Assembly: GCA_016711805.1 (NCBI GenBank)
Contig: JADJSH010000005.1
Location: forward strand, 186,001 to 250,000
Source of the DNA: Bacteroidota bacterium
GTDB lineage: Bacteria; Bacteroidota; Bacteroidia; B-17B0; Aurantibacillaceae
Reading direction: 5' to 3'
DNA length: 64,000 nt
The position numbers were made by a program, and so were the translations under genes. Position 1 is the stretch's first letter, and each line of letters begins with the position of its first letter. The notes under the pieces were generated by a model, which saw only the letters and a program-made list of their open reading frames with translations, did no database searches and was not told the origin of the DNA. Positions 52,611 to 61,949 of this stretch are shown here, in pieces.

Positions 52611-53620
52611 TATGGTATAGCTTTAAATACAAATCGTTTCAATAAAAACTCTAGTAACAAACAAATTAAGGCGCCAATAGCTAACGGCAAAAAGTGTTCG
52701 GCTTTATTGGTAAAGCTTTGCTCACTAATAATTGTTTTTTCTAATAGATCAATTTCTTTGTAGGTTTTTTCTAAACTCTCTCTATCGGTTGCTCTAAAAT
52801 ATTTTCCGCCTGTCATTTTTGTAATTTCAGTCATGGTAGCATCATCAATATCAACATCCACATAATCATATTCCATTTCTCCGTTAGGATATAAAGCCAC
52901 AGGTTGTAATGCTTTTCCTTTGCTGCCGACTCCTATACAATAAACTCTTACGCCAAATGTTTTAGCAATTTCGGCAGCCGTTAATGGTGCAATTTCGCCC
53001 ACATTATTTACACCATCCGAAATCAAAATCACTACTTTACTTTTTGCTTTACTATCTTTTACACGAGCTACGCCGCCTGCTAAACCTAAACCAATGGCAG
53101 TTCCTTGATCAAGCATACCCGCCTTAATATCACCAAACATGTTTTTAATAATTTTATGATCGGTGGTTAATGGACATTGCGTGAAAGCCTCTCCTCCAAA
53201 AACGACTAAGCCTATTTTATCATTAGGGCGTGCATCAATAAAATCAGCTAGCACCTCTTTAGCTACTGCTAATCGGTTTGGTTTAAAATCTTTCGCGAGC
53301 ATGGATAAGGAAACGTCTAAACTTACGACAATGTCAATTCCTTCGGTTTTAGTGTCCTTCCAACTGCTACGAGATTGAGGACGAGCAATGGCAAGAATTA
53401 ATAATGAATAGCAAATTAATCTCAATAAAAATAATACGTGACGCAATTTTGCCTTTAAGGAAGATTTGATTCCAGTGAATAAATTAAAAGAAGAATAGTT
53501 AATTTCCCCTTCATACGTTTTTAATTTATAGATATACCAAATAATCATCAATGGAATGATGATAAATAACCAAAACCAATGCTTTTCGGCAAACTGTATG
53601 TCTTTAAAATAATTAAGCAC
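52610..53620 (-). CDS. batA: BatA: von Willebrand A domain membrane protein
   Basis: A 336-residue paralogue of BatB. Membrane helices at about 14-31 and 58-78 precede a VWA domain with the MIDAS motif DVSLS (VVSLDVSLSMLAKDFKPNRL), PLTTDHK and LISDGVNNVGEIA; a helix closes the C-terminus (about 312-330). The DKIGLVVFGGEAFTQCPL segment is typical of BatA. Its start overlaps the preceding DUF4381-like gene by 8 bp. It is probably assembled with BatB through MoxR ATPase action. Confidence 0.93.
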   Translation of the reverse strand: MLNYFKDIQFAEKHWFWLFIIIPLMIIWYIYKLKTYEGEINYSSFNLFTGIKSSLKAKLRHVLFLLRLICYSLLILAIARPQSRSSWKDTKTEGIDIVVSLDVSLSMLAKDFKPNRLAVAKEVLADFIDARPNDKIGLVVFGGEAFTQCPLTTDHKIIKNMFGDIKAGMLDQGTAIGLGLAGGVARVKDSKAKSKVVILISDGVNNVGEIAPLTAAEIAKTFGVRVYCIGVGSKGKALQPVALYPNGEMEYDYVDVDIDDATMTEITKMTGGKYFRATDRESLEKTYKEIDLLEKTIISEQSFTNKAEHFLPLAIGALICLLLEFLLKRFVFKAIP

Positions 53621-54596
53621 CTGTTGGTTCGTTGTTAATTGGTTTCACTTCTTCTTCACGCATAGTGCCTTTCACAAAATCAAAGGCATTATTTAAGGTT
53701 AAAGTATGTTCTGCTTCAATAGGAATTTGTTTTGCAAACTTCACAAAATCCGATAAGGTTAATATTTGATTTAATTTTGATTTGCTTTCAGAGTCAACTA
53801 CTTGTGATTTGAATATTTTTATAATCTCATCAGATGTTAATTCTAAAGCGTTGATGTTGAAACGCTCTTCAATATATAAACGAACAGTATCAGCAATAGA
53901 TGAATAATACTCTTTGGTTTTATTATCTTTCCAAATAGCATCTTCTTTAATTTTTTCTAAAGTTTCTAAGGCTGTAACATGAGCCGGAATTTTTGGTTTC
54001 TCGACAATAATTTCCTCAGGTTTCTTTTTGTTTAATTTTTTGATGAGAATAATTAGTAGAATGATAGCTGCTAAAAGTGCTAGTCCGATATAAATTTCTG
54101 GTAAATACCATTTCCAATCAAATGGTTCATCGTACGGTGGTTTAATATCTTTTATTTTTGCAATTGAAGTATCTGTAGCAACTGTATTTACTTTTAAATA
54201 AAGAGGTTCTGTTAATAAAGGATTGGCAGTATCTTTATTTAAAATAAATTTAAATGGAGCAATGTAGTAAACACCCGTATCAAAAGAGGTAACCGTTAGT
54301 TGTATATGTTGCTGAATGATATTTGGTTTATTTTTATTTGGAATAGTGGTGTCAATCTGTGTAACATTAACCACTTCTAATCCTTTTTTTATGGTATCTT
54401 CAATTAAAGGCCAAAGGACATCCATACTTTTTTGAGTAGAGGCATCGTAGTTTAAATATAAATCTAATTTGGTTTGCGCACCAATTCTTATAGAATTAGA
54501 ATCTAACACCGCATGAACTTCAGTTGGTGTTTGCGCATTAACTGTCAGTCCTGTTAAAACAGTAAAAAGAATAAATATGTATTTTTTAATTCCCAT
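53613..54596 (-). CDS. Bat-operon membrane protein (BatD/DUF4381-like)
   Basis: A 327-residue protein: signal peptide, an Ig-like periplasmic domain (AVLDSNSIRIGAQTKLDLYL), one membrane helix at about 169-188, and a cytoplasmic helical domain (KIKEDAIWKDNKTKEYYSSI then ADTVRLYIEERFNINALELT). The layout resembles DUF4381 proteins that lie between the DUF58 and VWA genes of MoxR operons, and also a short BatD. It is 8 bp after the DUF58 gene and overlaps batA. Function is inferred from the operon only. Confidence 0.8.
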   Translation of the reverse strand: MGIKKYIFILFTVLTGLTVNAQTPTEVHAVLDSNSIRIGAQTKLDLYLNYDASTQKSMDVLWPLIEDTIKKGLEVVNVTQIDTTIPNKNKPNIIQQHIQLTVTSFDTGVYYIAPFKFILNKDTANPLLTEPLYLKVNTVATDTSIAKIKDIKPPYDEPFDWKWYLPEIYIGLALLAAIILLIILIKKLNKKKPEEIIVEKPKIPAHVTALETLEKIKEDAIWKDNKTKEYYSSIADTVRLYIEERFNINALELTSDEIIKIFKSQVVDSESKSKLNQILTLSDFVKFAKQIPIEAEHTLTLNNAFDFVKGTMREEEVKPINNEPTGA

Positions 54597-54604
54597 AAAA
54601 TCTA

Positions 54605-55471
54605 TTATCGTTTTTTAAACAGAGTCATCAAAGGTTTGATATATCCTTCGTGCGTATTAATCGTTGTAAAATCAACACCACTTTTAGTAAAAACATCTTT
54701 TATTTGAGCTTCAAATTTTAAATGATTGACTTCCATTTTCTTTTGAAATGATTTGTCACTTGTATCCACCCACATTACTTTTCCTGTTTCGTTATCTTTT
54801 AATTTTATTAAGCCAACATCTGGTAATTTGTTTTCATGGATATCATTAATCCGTAACGCTACTAAATCATGTTTACGGTTAGCGATTTTCATTGCATCTG
54901 AATAAGAATTTGAATCTCTGAAATCGGAAATCAAAAACGTGATACTTTTCTTTTTAATGATATTGGTTAAGTATTTTAAAGCTAATTCAATATTGGTTCC
55001 CTTGTTAGTAGGCTCAATATTGATGAGCTCTCTAATAATTCTTAAGATATGAGACTTTCCTTTTTTTGGTGGAATAAATTTTTCGATTTTATCACTAAAA
55101 AAAATGACTCCAATTTTATCATTGTTTTGTGAAGCAGAGAAAGCAATCACCGCACATAATTCAGTAATTAAATCTTGCTTGAATTGTTTTTGAGTTCCAA
55201 ACTGTCCGCTGGCGCTAACGTCCACTAAAATCATTACGTTTAATTCACGCTCTTCTTCAAATACTTTTACATAAGGCGTTCTTAAACGAGTAGTTACGTT
55301 CCAATCAATCGTTCTCACATCATCGCCAGGTGTGTATTCACGCACTTCGCTAAAAGCCATACCACGACCTTTAAACGCAGAGTGGTATTCACCAGAAAAT
55401 ATCTGGTTACTCAAACCCTTTGTTTTGATTTCGATTTTACGTACTTTTTTTAGTAATTCTGCCGTTTCCAC
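54605..55471 (-). CDS. DUF58 family protein of the MoxR/Bat operon
   Basis: A 288-residue cytosolic DUF58 protein. The family hallmarks are FSGEYHSAFKGRGMAFSEVR, EYTPGDDVRTIDWNVTTRLR, and a VWA-like core (VMILVDVSASGQFGTQKQFK) with TFLISDFRDSN further on. DUF58 proteins always accompany MoxR ATPases and are probably their clients or adaptors. It is 86 bp after moxR and 8 bp before the next gene. In Bacteroidota this gene is the invariant second member of the operon. Confidence 0.94.
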   Translation of the reverse strand: METAELLKKVRKIEIKTKGLSNQIFSGEYHSAFKGRGMAFSEVREYTPGDDVRTIDWNVTTRLRTPYVKVFEEERELNVMILVDVSASGQFGTQKQFKQDLITELCAVIAFSASQNNDKIGVIFFSDKIEKFIPPKKGKSHILRIIRELINIEPTNKGTNIELALKYLTNIIKKKSITFLISDFRDSNSYSDAMKIANRKHDLVALRINDIHENKLPDVGLIKLKDNETGKVMWVDTSDKSFQKKMEVNHLKFEAQIKDVFTKSGVDFTTINTHEGYIKPLMTLFKKR

Positions 55472-55557
55472 AATTATGTTTATTGTTTAGTTGTTTTAAT
55501 GTTTTTTGAAAGATGTTTGGTTTAACCTTAAACATCAAACAATAAAACCTAAAACAG

Positions 55558-56550
55558 TTATGGTACTTCAACAGCGTTTAACAACTCGTTAATGATATGT
55601 TCGGTTGTGATATTCTCTGCTTCTGCTTCGTAAGTTAAACCAATACGGTGACGCATTACATCCAAACTAACCGCGCGAACATCTTCAGGAATAACATAAC
55701 CTCTGCGTTTGATAAAGGCATAAGCTTTAGCAGCTAATGCCAAGTTGATACTTGCACGTGGAGAACCACCATAAGAAATTAACGGAGCAAATTTGTCTAG
55801 TTTATATTCTTTAGGGAAACGAGTTGCAAAAACAATGTCCACAATGTAACGCTCAATTTTCTCGTCCATGTAAACATCTTTCACAACGTTTCTAGCATTT
55901 AAAATATCTTCAGGTTTTAAAACAATATTTGCTTTTGGCATTCCTTGGCGAGAAATGTTTGCGGCAATTACTTTGCGCTCATCTTCGCGAGTTGGATAAG
56001 TAATCACTACTTTTAACATAAAACGATCCATTTGTGCTTCTGGCAAAGGATAGGTTCCCTCTTGTTCCACAGGATTTTGTGTTGCTAAAACTAAAAATGG
56101 ATTTGGTAGCTTAAAGGTTTCATCACCAATAGTAACTTGTTTTTCTTGCATGGCCTCTAGTAAAGCCGATTGAACCTTTGCCGGAGCACGGTTAATCTCA
56201 TCAGCCAACACAAAGTTTGCGAAAATTGGACCTTTACGGATTGAGAATTGTTCTTGCTTTTGATTGTAAATCATGGTACCAATCAAATCGGCTGGTAACA
56301 AATCTGGGGTAAATTGAATACGACTGAATTTAGCATCAATACAAGTTGCTAAAGTATTAATGGCTAATGTTTTTGCCAATCCTGGAACACCTTCTAATAA
56401 AATGTGACCGTTACTTAATAAGCCAATTAACAAACGTTCAACCATGTGTTTTTGACCCACAATTACTTTGTCCATTTCAGATGTTAAAATATCTACAAAT
56501 GCACTTTCACGCTGAATGCGCTCATTCAATTCTCTAATATCTACTACCAT
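55558..56550 (-). CDS. moxR: MoxR-type AAA+ ATPase
   Basis: A 330-residue ATPase when started at ATG 56550 (MVVDIRELNERIQRES); the open frame extends another 40 codons to 56670, but that part is unlike the family. Walker A is LLEGVPGLAKT, Walker B VLADEINRAPAKVQSALLEA, sensor I VLATQNPVEQEGTYPLPEAQ, and sensor II near ISYGGSPRASINLALAAKAY. MoxR ATPases act as chaperones that assemble VWA proteins such as BatA/B. It heads the eight-gene operon. A reverse-strand TAACTTTG -7 box lies at 56577-56584. Confidence 0.94.
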   Translation of the reverse strand: MVVDIRELNERIQRESAFVDILTSEMDKVIVGQKHMVERLLIGLLSNGHILLEGVPGLAKTLAINTLATCIDAKFSRIQFTPDLLPADLIGTMIYNQKQEQFSIRKGPIFANFVLADEINRAPAKVQSALLEAMQEKQVTIGDETFKLPNPFLVLATQNPVEQEGTYPLPEAQMDRFMLKVVITYPTREDERKVIAANISRQGMPKANIVLKPEDILNARNVVKDVYMDEKIERYIVDIVFATRFPKEYKLDKFAPLISYGGSPRASINLALAAKAYAFIKRRGYVIPEDVRAVSLDVMRHRIGLTYEAEAENITTEHIINELLNAVEVP

Positions 56551-56796
56551 AAGTGTTTTTTTTATTACAAGCGTCACAAAGTTAGCAATGGTAAGGGTTT
56601 CGGATATTTTTGGCTTGTTAAAATATGTTAATCTAAAAGCCAAAAAATCTTTAATTTTTAGTATCGGCAATTATACCATCTATCGCTCAAACACCTCCAC
56701 TTATAAGAAATATGCTGCCACTTATTCATTTGTTAAAAATTAATAAATTTTATGTTTAATTTTATGTTTAATATCTACCATAAAAATCATTTGATA

Positions 56797-59499
56797 ATGA
56801 AAAAACTACTACTACTTTTTTGCTGTTTTGCAGCATTTGCAGCTAAATCCCAAAATGGATTTACAACGTTTACTACTAATCTTACTCTTTCAGGTTCTTT
56901 AAAGCAGCAAACTGCTTTCACAGTTGATAATGCTGGAAATAAATGGTTTGGATACCGAATTTTGCCATCTACATCGTCAGCTTTAATTAAGTTTGATAAT
57001 TCAATTTGGACTGTTTATACAAATACAACAACTCCTTCTTTTCCTATATGTAATGTTACAGCTATAGTTAGCGATAATACTGGAAATATTTGGATAGGAA
57101 CAAACATTGGATTGATAAAGTTTGATGGCAGTTCTTTTTCTACCCTTACTACTATTAATGGATTGCCAAATAATATGATAACTAGTTTGGAGTATATAAA
57201 TAATCAACTATATATTGGTACTACTTCTGGATTATCGCGTTATGATGGAATTTCATTTACAAATTATAATGTATTAGCTGGAACTTTACCTTCAGATGTT
57301 ATATATTCCATTAAAGCAGAAAGCCAAAATATAATTTGGTTAGGTGGATTAGATAGGCTAGTTCAATTTAACATCAATAATTCATTTTCTATAACATCAT
57401 ACCAGAATAATGCTTTAACTGCGGGTACTGGAACGGTTCATTGTATTCAATTTGATAGTCAAAATAATAAATGGATAGGAACAACTAACCAAGGAGTAAT
57501 AAGATATAATGGAAGTGTTTTTGAAAATGCGACCTCTCTTTATGAAACTTATGGAACGATTATACCTACTAAAGTTTTAAGTATAGCGCAAGGTATTAAT
57601 GGAGGAGTTGTATTTAAAATGCAAGCTACAACTGGTTTTAAAGGTTTAATCGAATTGGCGCCAAATAACCAAGTGTTTCAATATTTCAATAATATTGCTA
57701 TGATAAATCCTTCTGGAGATATGCTATTAAAATCTGGAACAGATATTTTATTGCCATTTGCAACGCTCAATTCATCAATTGCTAAAATGTATTTTAAATT
57801 TAATTCGTTAAATTATACAATGCCTTTGGGTAGTATAAACATTAATAATTTTAAAACCTTAGATGTCAATAATGTGAAGGCAGGGATTGCTAATCGTGGA
57901 GATATGCATTGGGATTTAGGTGGAACCTCAAATGCGTTTTATGAAGTGCCAAAGGGTAGTGGTAAAAACGCTAATTTCGCATCTGCTTTATGGATTGGTG
58001 GTTTGGATAATGGGGGACAATTGCATGGCGCCGCTCAAACATATCGTCAGGCAGGTTCTGGAGGAGATCAATTTTGGCCTGGACCTTTAGATACCATTAA
58101 TGCAACTATTGATACGGCAACTGCTTTGAATTATGATAAAATATGGAAAGTTAGCTATACAGACATTAATAATTTTATCACCGCATTTAATTCAGGAAGC
58201 TTAGTTGCTACTCCAGATATGTTAACATGGCCAGCTCATGGTACAGGAAATAATTCCAGAAATTTGGCGCCATTTGTAGATTATAATCATGATGGTTTAT
58301 ATAATCCAAATGATGGTGATTATCCTAAAATTAAAGGCGATCAAACCTTATATTTTATTTTTAATGATAAATTGGCAGCTCATACTAATACATTTACGTC
58401 TATGGGCGTTGAAGTACAAGGCATGGCTTATGCTTATGGTTGCCCAACTGTAATTAGTGGAAAACCTGAATTAAGCTACACCACATTTTATGATTATAAA
58501 ATAATCAACCGCTCTTCTACTAATTATCACGATGTATTTGTAAGTATGTTTAGCGATGTAGATGTAGGCTATTATGGAGATGATTATATTGGTAGTGACG
58601 TGGCAGATAATTATGGCTACGCTTATAATGCAGATGCTAATGATGAAACTATCTCTGGAATTAATGGTTATGGAAGTTATATTCCAGCTCAAGGCTTTAA
58701 TATTATAAAAGGTCCATTAGCAAATACAAATGATGGAATAGACAATAATAATAACGGTGCGATTGATGAGATAGGAGAAGATTGTAAAATGAATAAGTTG
58801 ACTTACTATAATAATAATTTTGCGGGAACACCTCTACAAACGACAGATCCCGCAAATGGACAAGAATATTATAATTACATGACTGGATTTTGGAAAGATG
58901 GGTCTCCGTTTACTTGCGGAGGAAATGCCTATGGAGGTACTACGCCAACTAGTTGGGTATATACAGCAGATACTTATACGAATGGCGTTTGTGGCTCAAC
59001 TCCATGGACTGAGGTGAGTGCGCCAGGAGATAGAAGATTAATTTTAAGCGCAGGACCATTTACTTTAAATGCAGGCCAAATGCAGGAAGTAGAATATGCT
59101 TTTGTAACTTCTTTTGATAGTTCCGCAGCGCCTGGAGGCTCCATGTCGTTAGGAAAATTAAAAACGGATATTCAAAAAATTAATACATTTTATAATCAAA
59201 TTAATAAGCCAAATTGTTTGCAGTCAATTACCGTTGGATTAACAGAAATCGCTAAACAAAATGATTTTGCTTTGTTTCCAAATCCTGCTAAATCAATCAT
59301 TACTATTTCATCAACTATTATTGGTTCTGTAAAAGTAAATTATGAAATTGTGGATGTACTAGGAAAAGTAGTGATGCAAAATGAGAATACTGGTTCTGAT
59401 AAATTTTCTATCAATATCAACGATCTAAATTCAGGTATTTATTTTTTACGACTCCAAGTTAATAATAGCGTAGTGGTTAAGAAATTTGTGAAGGAATAA
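56797..59499 (+). CDS. Large secreted propeller protein with T9SS sorting domain
   Basis: A 900-residue exported protein; ATG 56797 precedes the signal peptide (KLLLLFCCFAAFAAKSQ), whereas the open frame begins at 56752. The N-terminal 300 residues contain about five repeats of the two-component-propeller kind (NKWFGYRI, NIWIGTNIGLIKFDG, NQLYIGTTSGLSRYDG, IIWLGGLDRLVQF, NKWIGTTNQGVIRYNG). The middle has cysteine-poor unknown sequence and a calcium-type segment DGIDNNNNGAIDE. The last 85 residues are a T9SS type-A sorting domain (FALFPNPAKSIITISS and NSGIYFLRLQVNNSVVVKK). Probably a surface protein; function unknown. Confidence 0.85.
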   Translation: MKKLLLLFCCFAAFAAKSQNGFTTFTTNLTLSGSLKQQTAFTVDNAGNKWFGYRILPSTSSALIKFDNSIWTVYTNTTTPSFPICNVTAIVSDNTGNIWIGTNIGLIKFDGSSFSTLTTINGLPNNMITSLEYINNQLYIGTTSGLSRYDGISFTNYNVLAGTLPSDVIYSIKAESQNIIWLGGLDRLVQFNINNSFSITSYQNNALTAGTGTVHCIQFDSQNNKWIGTTNQGVIRYNGSVFENATSLYETYGTIIPTKVLSIAQGINGGVVFKMQATTGFKGLIELAPNNQVFQYFNNIAMINPSGDMLLKSGTDILLPFATLNSSIAKMYFKFNSLNYTMPLGSININNFKTLDVNNVKAGIANRGDMHWDLGGTSNAFYEVPKGSGKNANFASALWIGGLDNGGQLHGAAQTYRQAGSGGDQFWPGPLDTINATIDTATALNYDKIWKVSYTDINNFITAFNSGSLVATPDMLTWPAHGTGNNSRNLAPFVDYNHDGLYNPNDGDYPKIKGDQTLYFIFNDKLAAHTNTFTSMGVEVQGMAYAYGCPTVISGKPELSYTTFYDYKIINRSSTNYHDVFVSMFSDVDVGYYGDDYIGSDVADNYGYAYNADANDETISGINGYGSYIPAQGFNIIKGPLANTNDGIDNNNNGAIDEIGEDCKMNKLTYYNNNFAGTPLQTTDPANGQEYYNYMTGFWKDGSPFTCGGNAYGGTTPTSWVYTADTYTNGVCGSTPWTEVSAPGDRRLILSAGPFTLNAGQMQEVEYAFVTSFDSSAAPGGSMSLGKLKTDIQKINTFYNQINKPNCLQSITVGLTEIAKQNDFALFPNPAKSIITISSTIIGSVKVNYEIVDVLGKVVMQNENTGSDKFSININDLNSGIYFLRLQVNNSVVVKKFVKE

Positions 59500-59513
59500 T
59501 TTTTTTAACATTT

Positions 59514-59549
59514 AAAAAGCCTTGATAATTCTATTTATCAAGGCTTTTT
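59514..59549 (+). terminator. Terminator of the propeller gene
   Basis: Fifteen-bp arms AAAAAGCCTTGATAA / TTATCAAGGCTTTTT, 6-nt loop, T-tract after. It lies between the T9SS gene and rocD. Confidence 0.9.
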
Positions 59550-59610
59550 TGTTTTCTATTAGGCAGTTTAAGGCCCTTTTCTTATCTTTACAAGATATAA
59601 ATTTTACATC

Positions 59611-60846
59611 ATGATTGCAGAAATGAACTTATCAGCCAAAGCCCAACAATTAATAGATTTAGAAGATAAACACGGAGCGCACAATTATCATCCGTTGCCC
59701 GTTGTTTTAGAAAGAGGACTTGGTGTTCATGTTTGGGACGTGGATGGAAAACAATATTATGATTTCTTATCAGCCTATAGCGCGGTGAATCAAGGGCATT
59801 GCCACCCAAAAATCACTCAAACATTAATTGATCAATCACAAAAATTAGCATTAACATCTCGTGCGTTTCATAATAATGTTTTAGGAGAATATGAAAAATT
59901 TGTAACTGGTATTTTTGGTTTTGATAAAGTGTTGCCAATGAATACTGGCGCCGAAGGCGTTGAAACGGCTTTAAAATTAGCTCGCAAATGGGGTTATGAG
60001 AAAAAAGGTGTAGCTGAAAACTCTGCTAAAATTATCGTGTGCGAAGGCAATTTTCACGGTAGAACCATCTCAATTGTTTCTGCAAGTACAGATCCTGATG
60101 CTCGTCAAAATTTCGGACCTTTTACTCCAGGTTATGTTACTATTCCTTATAATAATGTGTCTGCTTTGGCCGAAGCATTGAAAGATAATACAGTTGTTGG
60201 TTTTTTAGTAGAACCAATTCAAGGTGAAGCTGGCGTATATGTGCCTAACGACGGTTACTTAAAAACGTGTTCAGAAATGTGTAAAGCAGCAAATGTGTTA
60301 TTTATTGCTGATGAAGTTCAAACAGGTATTGCACGTACCGGCAAAATGTTAGCTTGCGATCATGAAGGCGTGAAACCAGATATGTTGATTTTAGGAAAAG
60401 CCTTATCTGGTGGTATGTATCCTGTTTCTGCTGTGTTTGCAAATAACGATATTATGATGTGCATTAAACCTGGTCAGCATGGGTCAACATATGGCGGAAA
60501 TCCACTAGGTTGCAAAATTGCGATGACAGCTATGCAAGTGGTGTTAGATGAAAAATTAGCAGAAAATGCTGAAACATTAGGAGAGGTTTTAAGAACTGAA
60601 TTAAGAGCTATTAAATCTGATAGAATTACAACGGTTCGTGGAAAAGGATTGTTGAATGCCATTATCATTAAAGAAAAAGATGGTATTTCTGCATGGGATG
60701 TGTGTTTGAAATTAGCAGAAAATGGATTATTAGCTAAACCAACTCATGGTGATATCATTCGTTTTGCACCACCTTTAGTGATTACTAAAGAACAAATTTT
60801 AGATTGCGCAGCGATTATCAAAAAAACAATTGAATCATATAACTAA
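59611..60846 (+). CDS. rocD: Ornithine aminotransferase
   Basis: A 411-residue class III PLP aminotransferase. Markers are ARNYHPL-like AHNYHPLPVVLERGLGVHVW, DFLSAYSAVNQGHCHPKI, the PLP-phosphate site NTGAEGVETALKLARKWGYE, CEGNFHGRTISIVSAS, DEVQTGIARTGK, and the Schiff-base lysine in ILGKALSGGMYPVSAV. It converts ornithine and 2-oxoglutarate into glutamate-5-semialdehyde and glutamate, linking arginine and proline metabolism. ATG 59611 is a good start and the length is exactly that of the family. No promoter of consensus form is obvious. Confidence 0.96.
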   Translation: MIAEMNLSAKAQQLIDLEDKHGAHNYHPLPVVLERGLGVHVWDVDGKQYYDFLSAYSAVNQGHCHPKITQTLIDQSQKLALTSRAFHNNVLGEYEKFVTGIFGFDKVLPMNTGAEGVETALKLARKWGYEKKGVAENSAKIIVCEGNFHGRTISIVSASTDPDARQNFGPFTPGYVTIPYNNVSALAEALKDNTVVGFLVEPIQGEAGVYVPNDGYLKTCSEMCKAANVLFIADEVQTGIARTGKMLACDHEGVKPDMLILGKALSGGMYPVSAVFANNDIMMCIKPGQHGSTYGGNPLGCKIAMTAMQVVLDEKLAENAETLGEVLRTELRAIKSDRITTVRGKGLLNAIIIKEKDGISAWDVCLKLAENGLLAKPTHGDIIRFAPPLVITKEQILDCAAIIKKTIESYN

Positions 60847-60849
60847 TTG

Positions 60850-61863
60850 TTATTTCTTTTTGATGAGCGTTTTTGGATAATGTAATTCAGGAATTTTGTT
60901 TTCAAAAATATCTGCATAAAATTGTTTCAAATAGGGTTTTTGAATTAATACTGTTTGCATTAAAAAATAATTGTGTTCAATACCTAGTACTTCTGAAAAA
61001 TCAACATAGGTTACATTTTTACAAAATTCTGGTTGCGGACTTTCCCCTAATTGTCGAGCTTTAAAAAGAATTCGGGCGCCCCTTAAGTTTCTATCTTTAT
61101 CATTAATTGTTAAGTAAATATTATTTGAAAAAGATAATTTATCTAACCATATTTTATGATTTTTTTGATTCACGCAAGCAGCATTTACAATAACATTATT
61201 GAATAGATTTGAATGAATGTTTTTTAAATAATCATTTTGTAAATCATACATTAGTAATAAATTTCCCATGCTATGATTCAGTAGAGTTGTTGTTTTAAAT
61301 TTTTCGGAGTGTTCTGCTTTATAATTTTGAAAATCTTCTATAAATGCAGCAAATGGTTTGGCAATTTCAGGAGCTTCAATGCAAGTTATTTTTATGTTTT
61401 TACCAGGTTTCAAATATGGCTTTTCCGTTGGCCAATCAAAAAAGATTTCATCTACGCTGTAAAGTCTCATTAACTGAGTCGCCCTGTCGACGCCAGATGT
61501 AAATGTTTTACCTAGACCTTCAGTAAAGACAACTAAATTCTTAAATTCTTTTTTAGTGCTTAATAATTCTGTTAATGAATTATATGGAACAACTATCCAT
61601 TGATTATGATTAAAATACACGGCAAAGTATTTTAACGTGCCAGTGCTATCGTAATCATAATCTACAAATTCTTTGAGGGTATCATTATAATTTCGTGTTG
61701 AAACTACAAATAAACAGGTGTCGTTTTCTGTTGGAACATAGCCTTTGTTTAAGCTTGTATTTGTCCAATTGCAATAAGAGTAGGGGACACCAAATTTGCT
61801 ATCTTTTTGCGACAAGATTGTAATTTGGACGAATAGTAATAGTGCTAAAAGCCTTAGATGCAT
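60850..61863 (-). CDS. Exported hydrolase-like protein, hypothetical
   Basis: A 337-residue protein with a signal peptide (LRLLALLLFVQITILSQ). The central TTTLLNHSMGNLLLMYDL resembles the nucleophile elbow (H-S-M-G) of DUF900-type alpha/beta hydrolases, with a possible acid in VDEIFFDWPTE or TINDKDRNLRGARIL and a His in VLGIEHNYFLM. I cannot name a substrate. The gene is convergent with rocD, ending 3 bp from its stop. It has no obvious neighbours in function. Confidence 0.6.
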   Translation of the reverse strand: MHLRLLALLLFVQITILSQKDSKFGVPYSYCNWTNTSLNKGYVPTENDTCLFVVSTRNYNDTLKEFVDYDYDSTGTLKYFAVYFNHNQWIVVPYNSLTELLSTKKEFKNLVVFTEGLGKTFTSGVDRATQLMRLYSVDEIFFDWPTEKPYLKPGKNIKITCIEAPEIAKPFAAFIEDFQNYKAEHSEKFKTTTLLNHSMGNLLLMYDLQNDYLKNIHSNLFNNVIVNAACVNQKNHKIWLDKLSFSNNIYLTINDKDRNLRGARILFKARQLGESPQPEFCKNVTYVDFSEVLGIEHNYFLMQTVLIQKPYLKQFYADIFENKIPELHYPKTLIKKK

Positions 61864-61949
61864 ATTTAATTAACAATCTATTATTTTTTTTGTTTAGATA
61901 AAGGTAATTAAGAAAATTATATTAATTTAGTTAAATAAACTAGATAAAT

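Noticed and set aside
55558..56670. MoxR start at 56670
   Set aside because: The extra 40 residues are unlike MoxR, overlap the intergenic promoter region, and ATG 56550 gives the family N-terminus.
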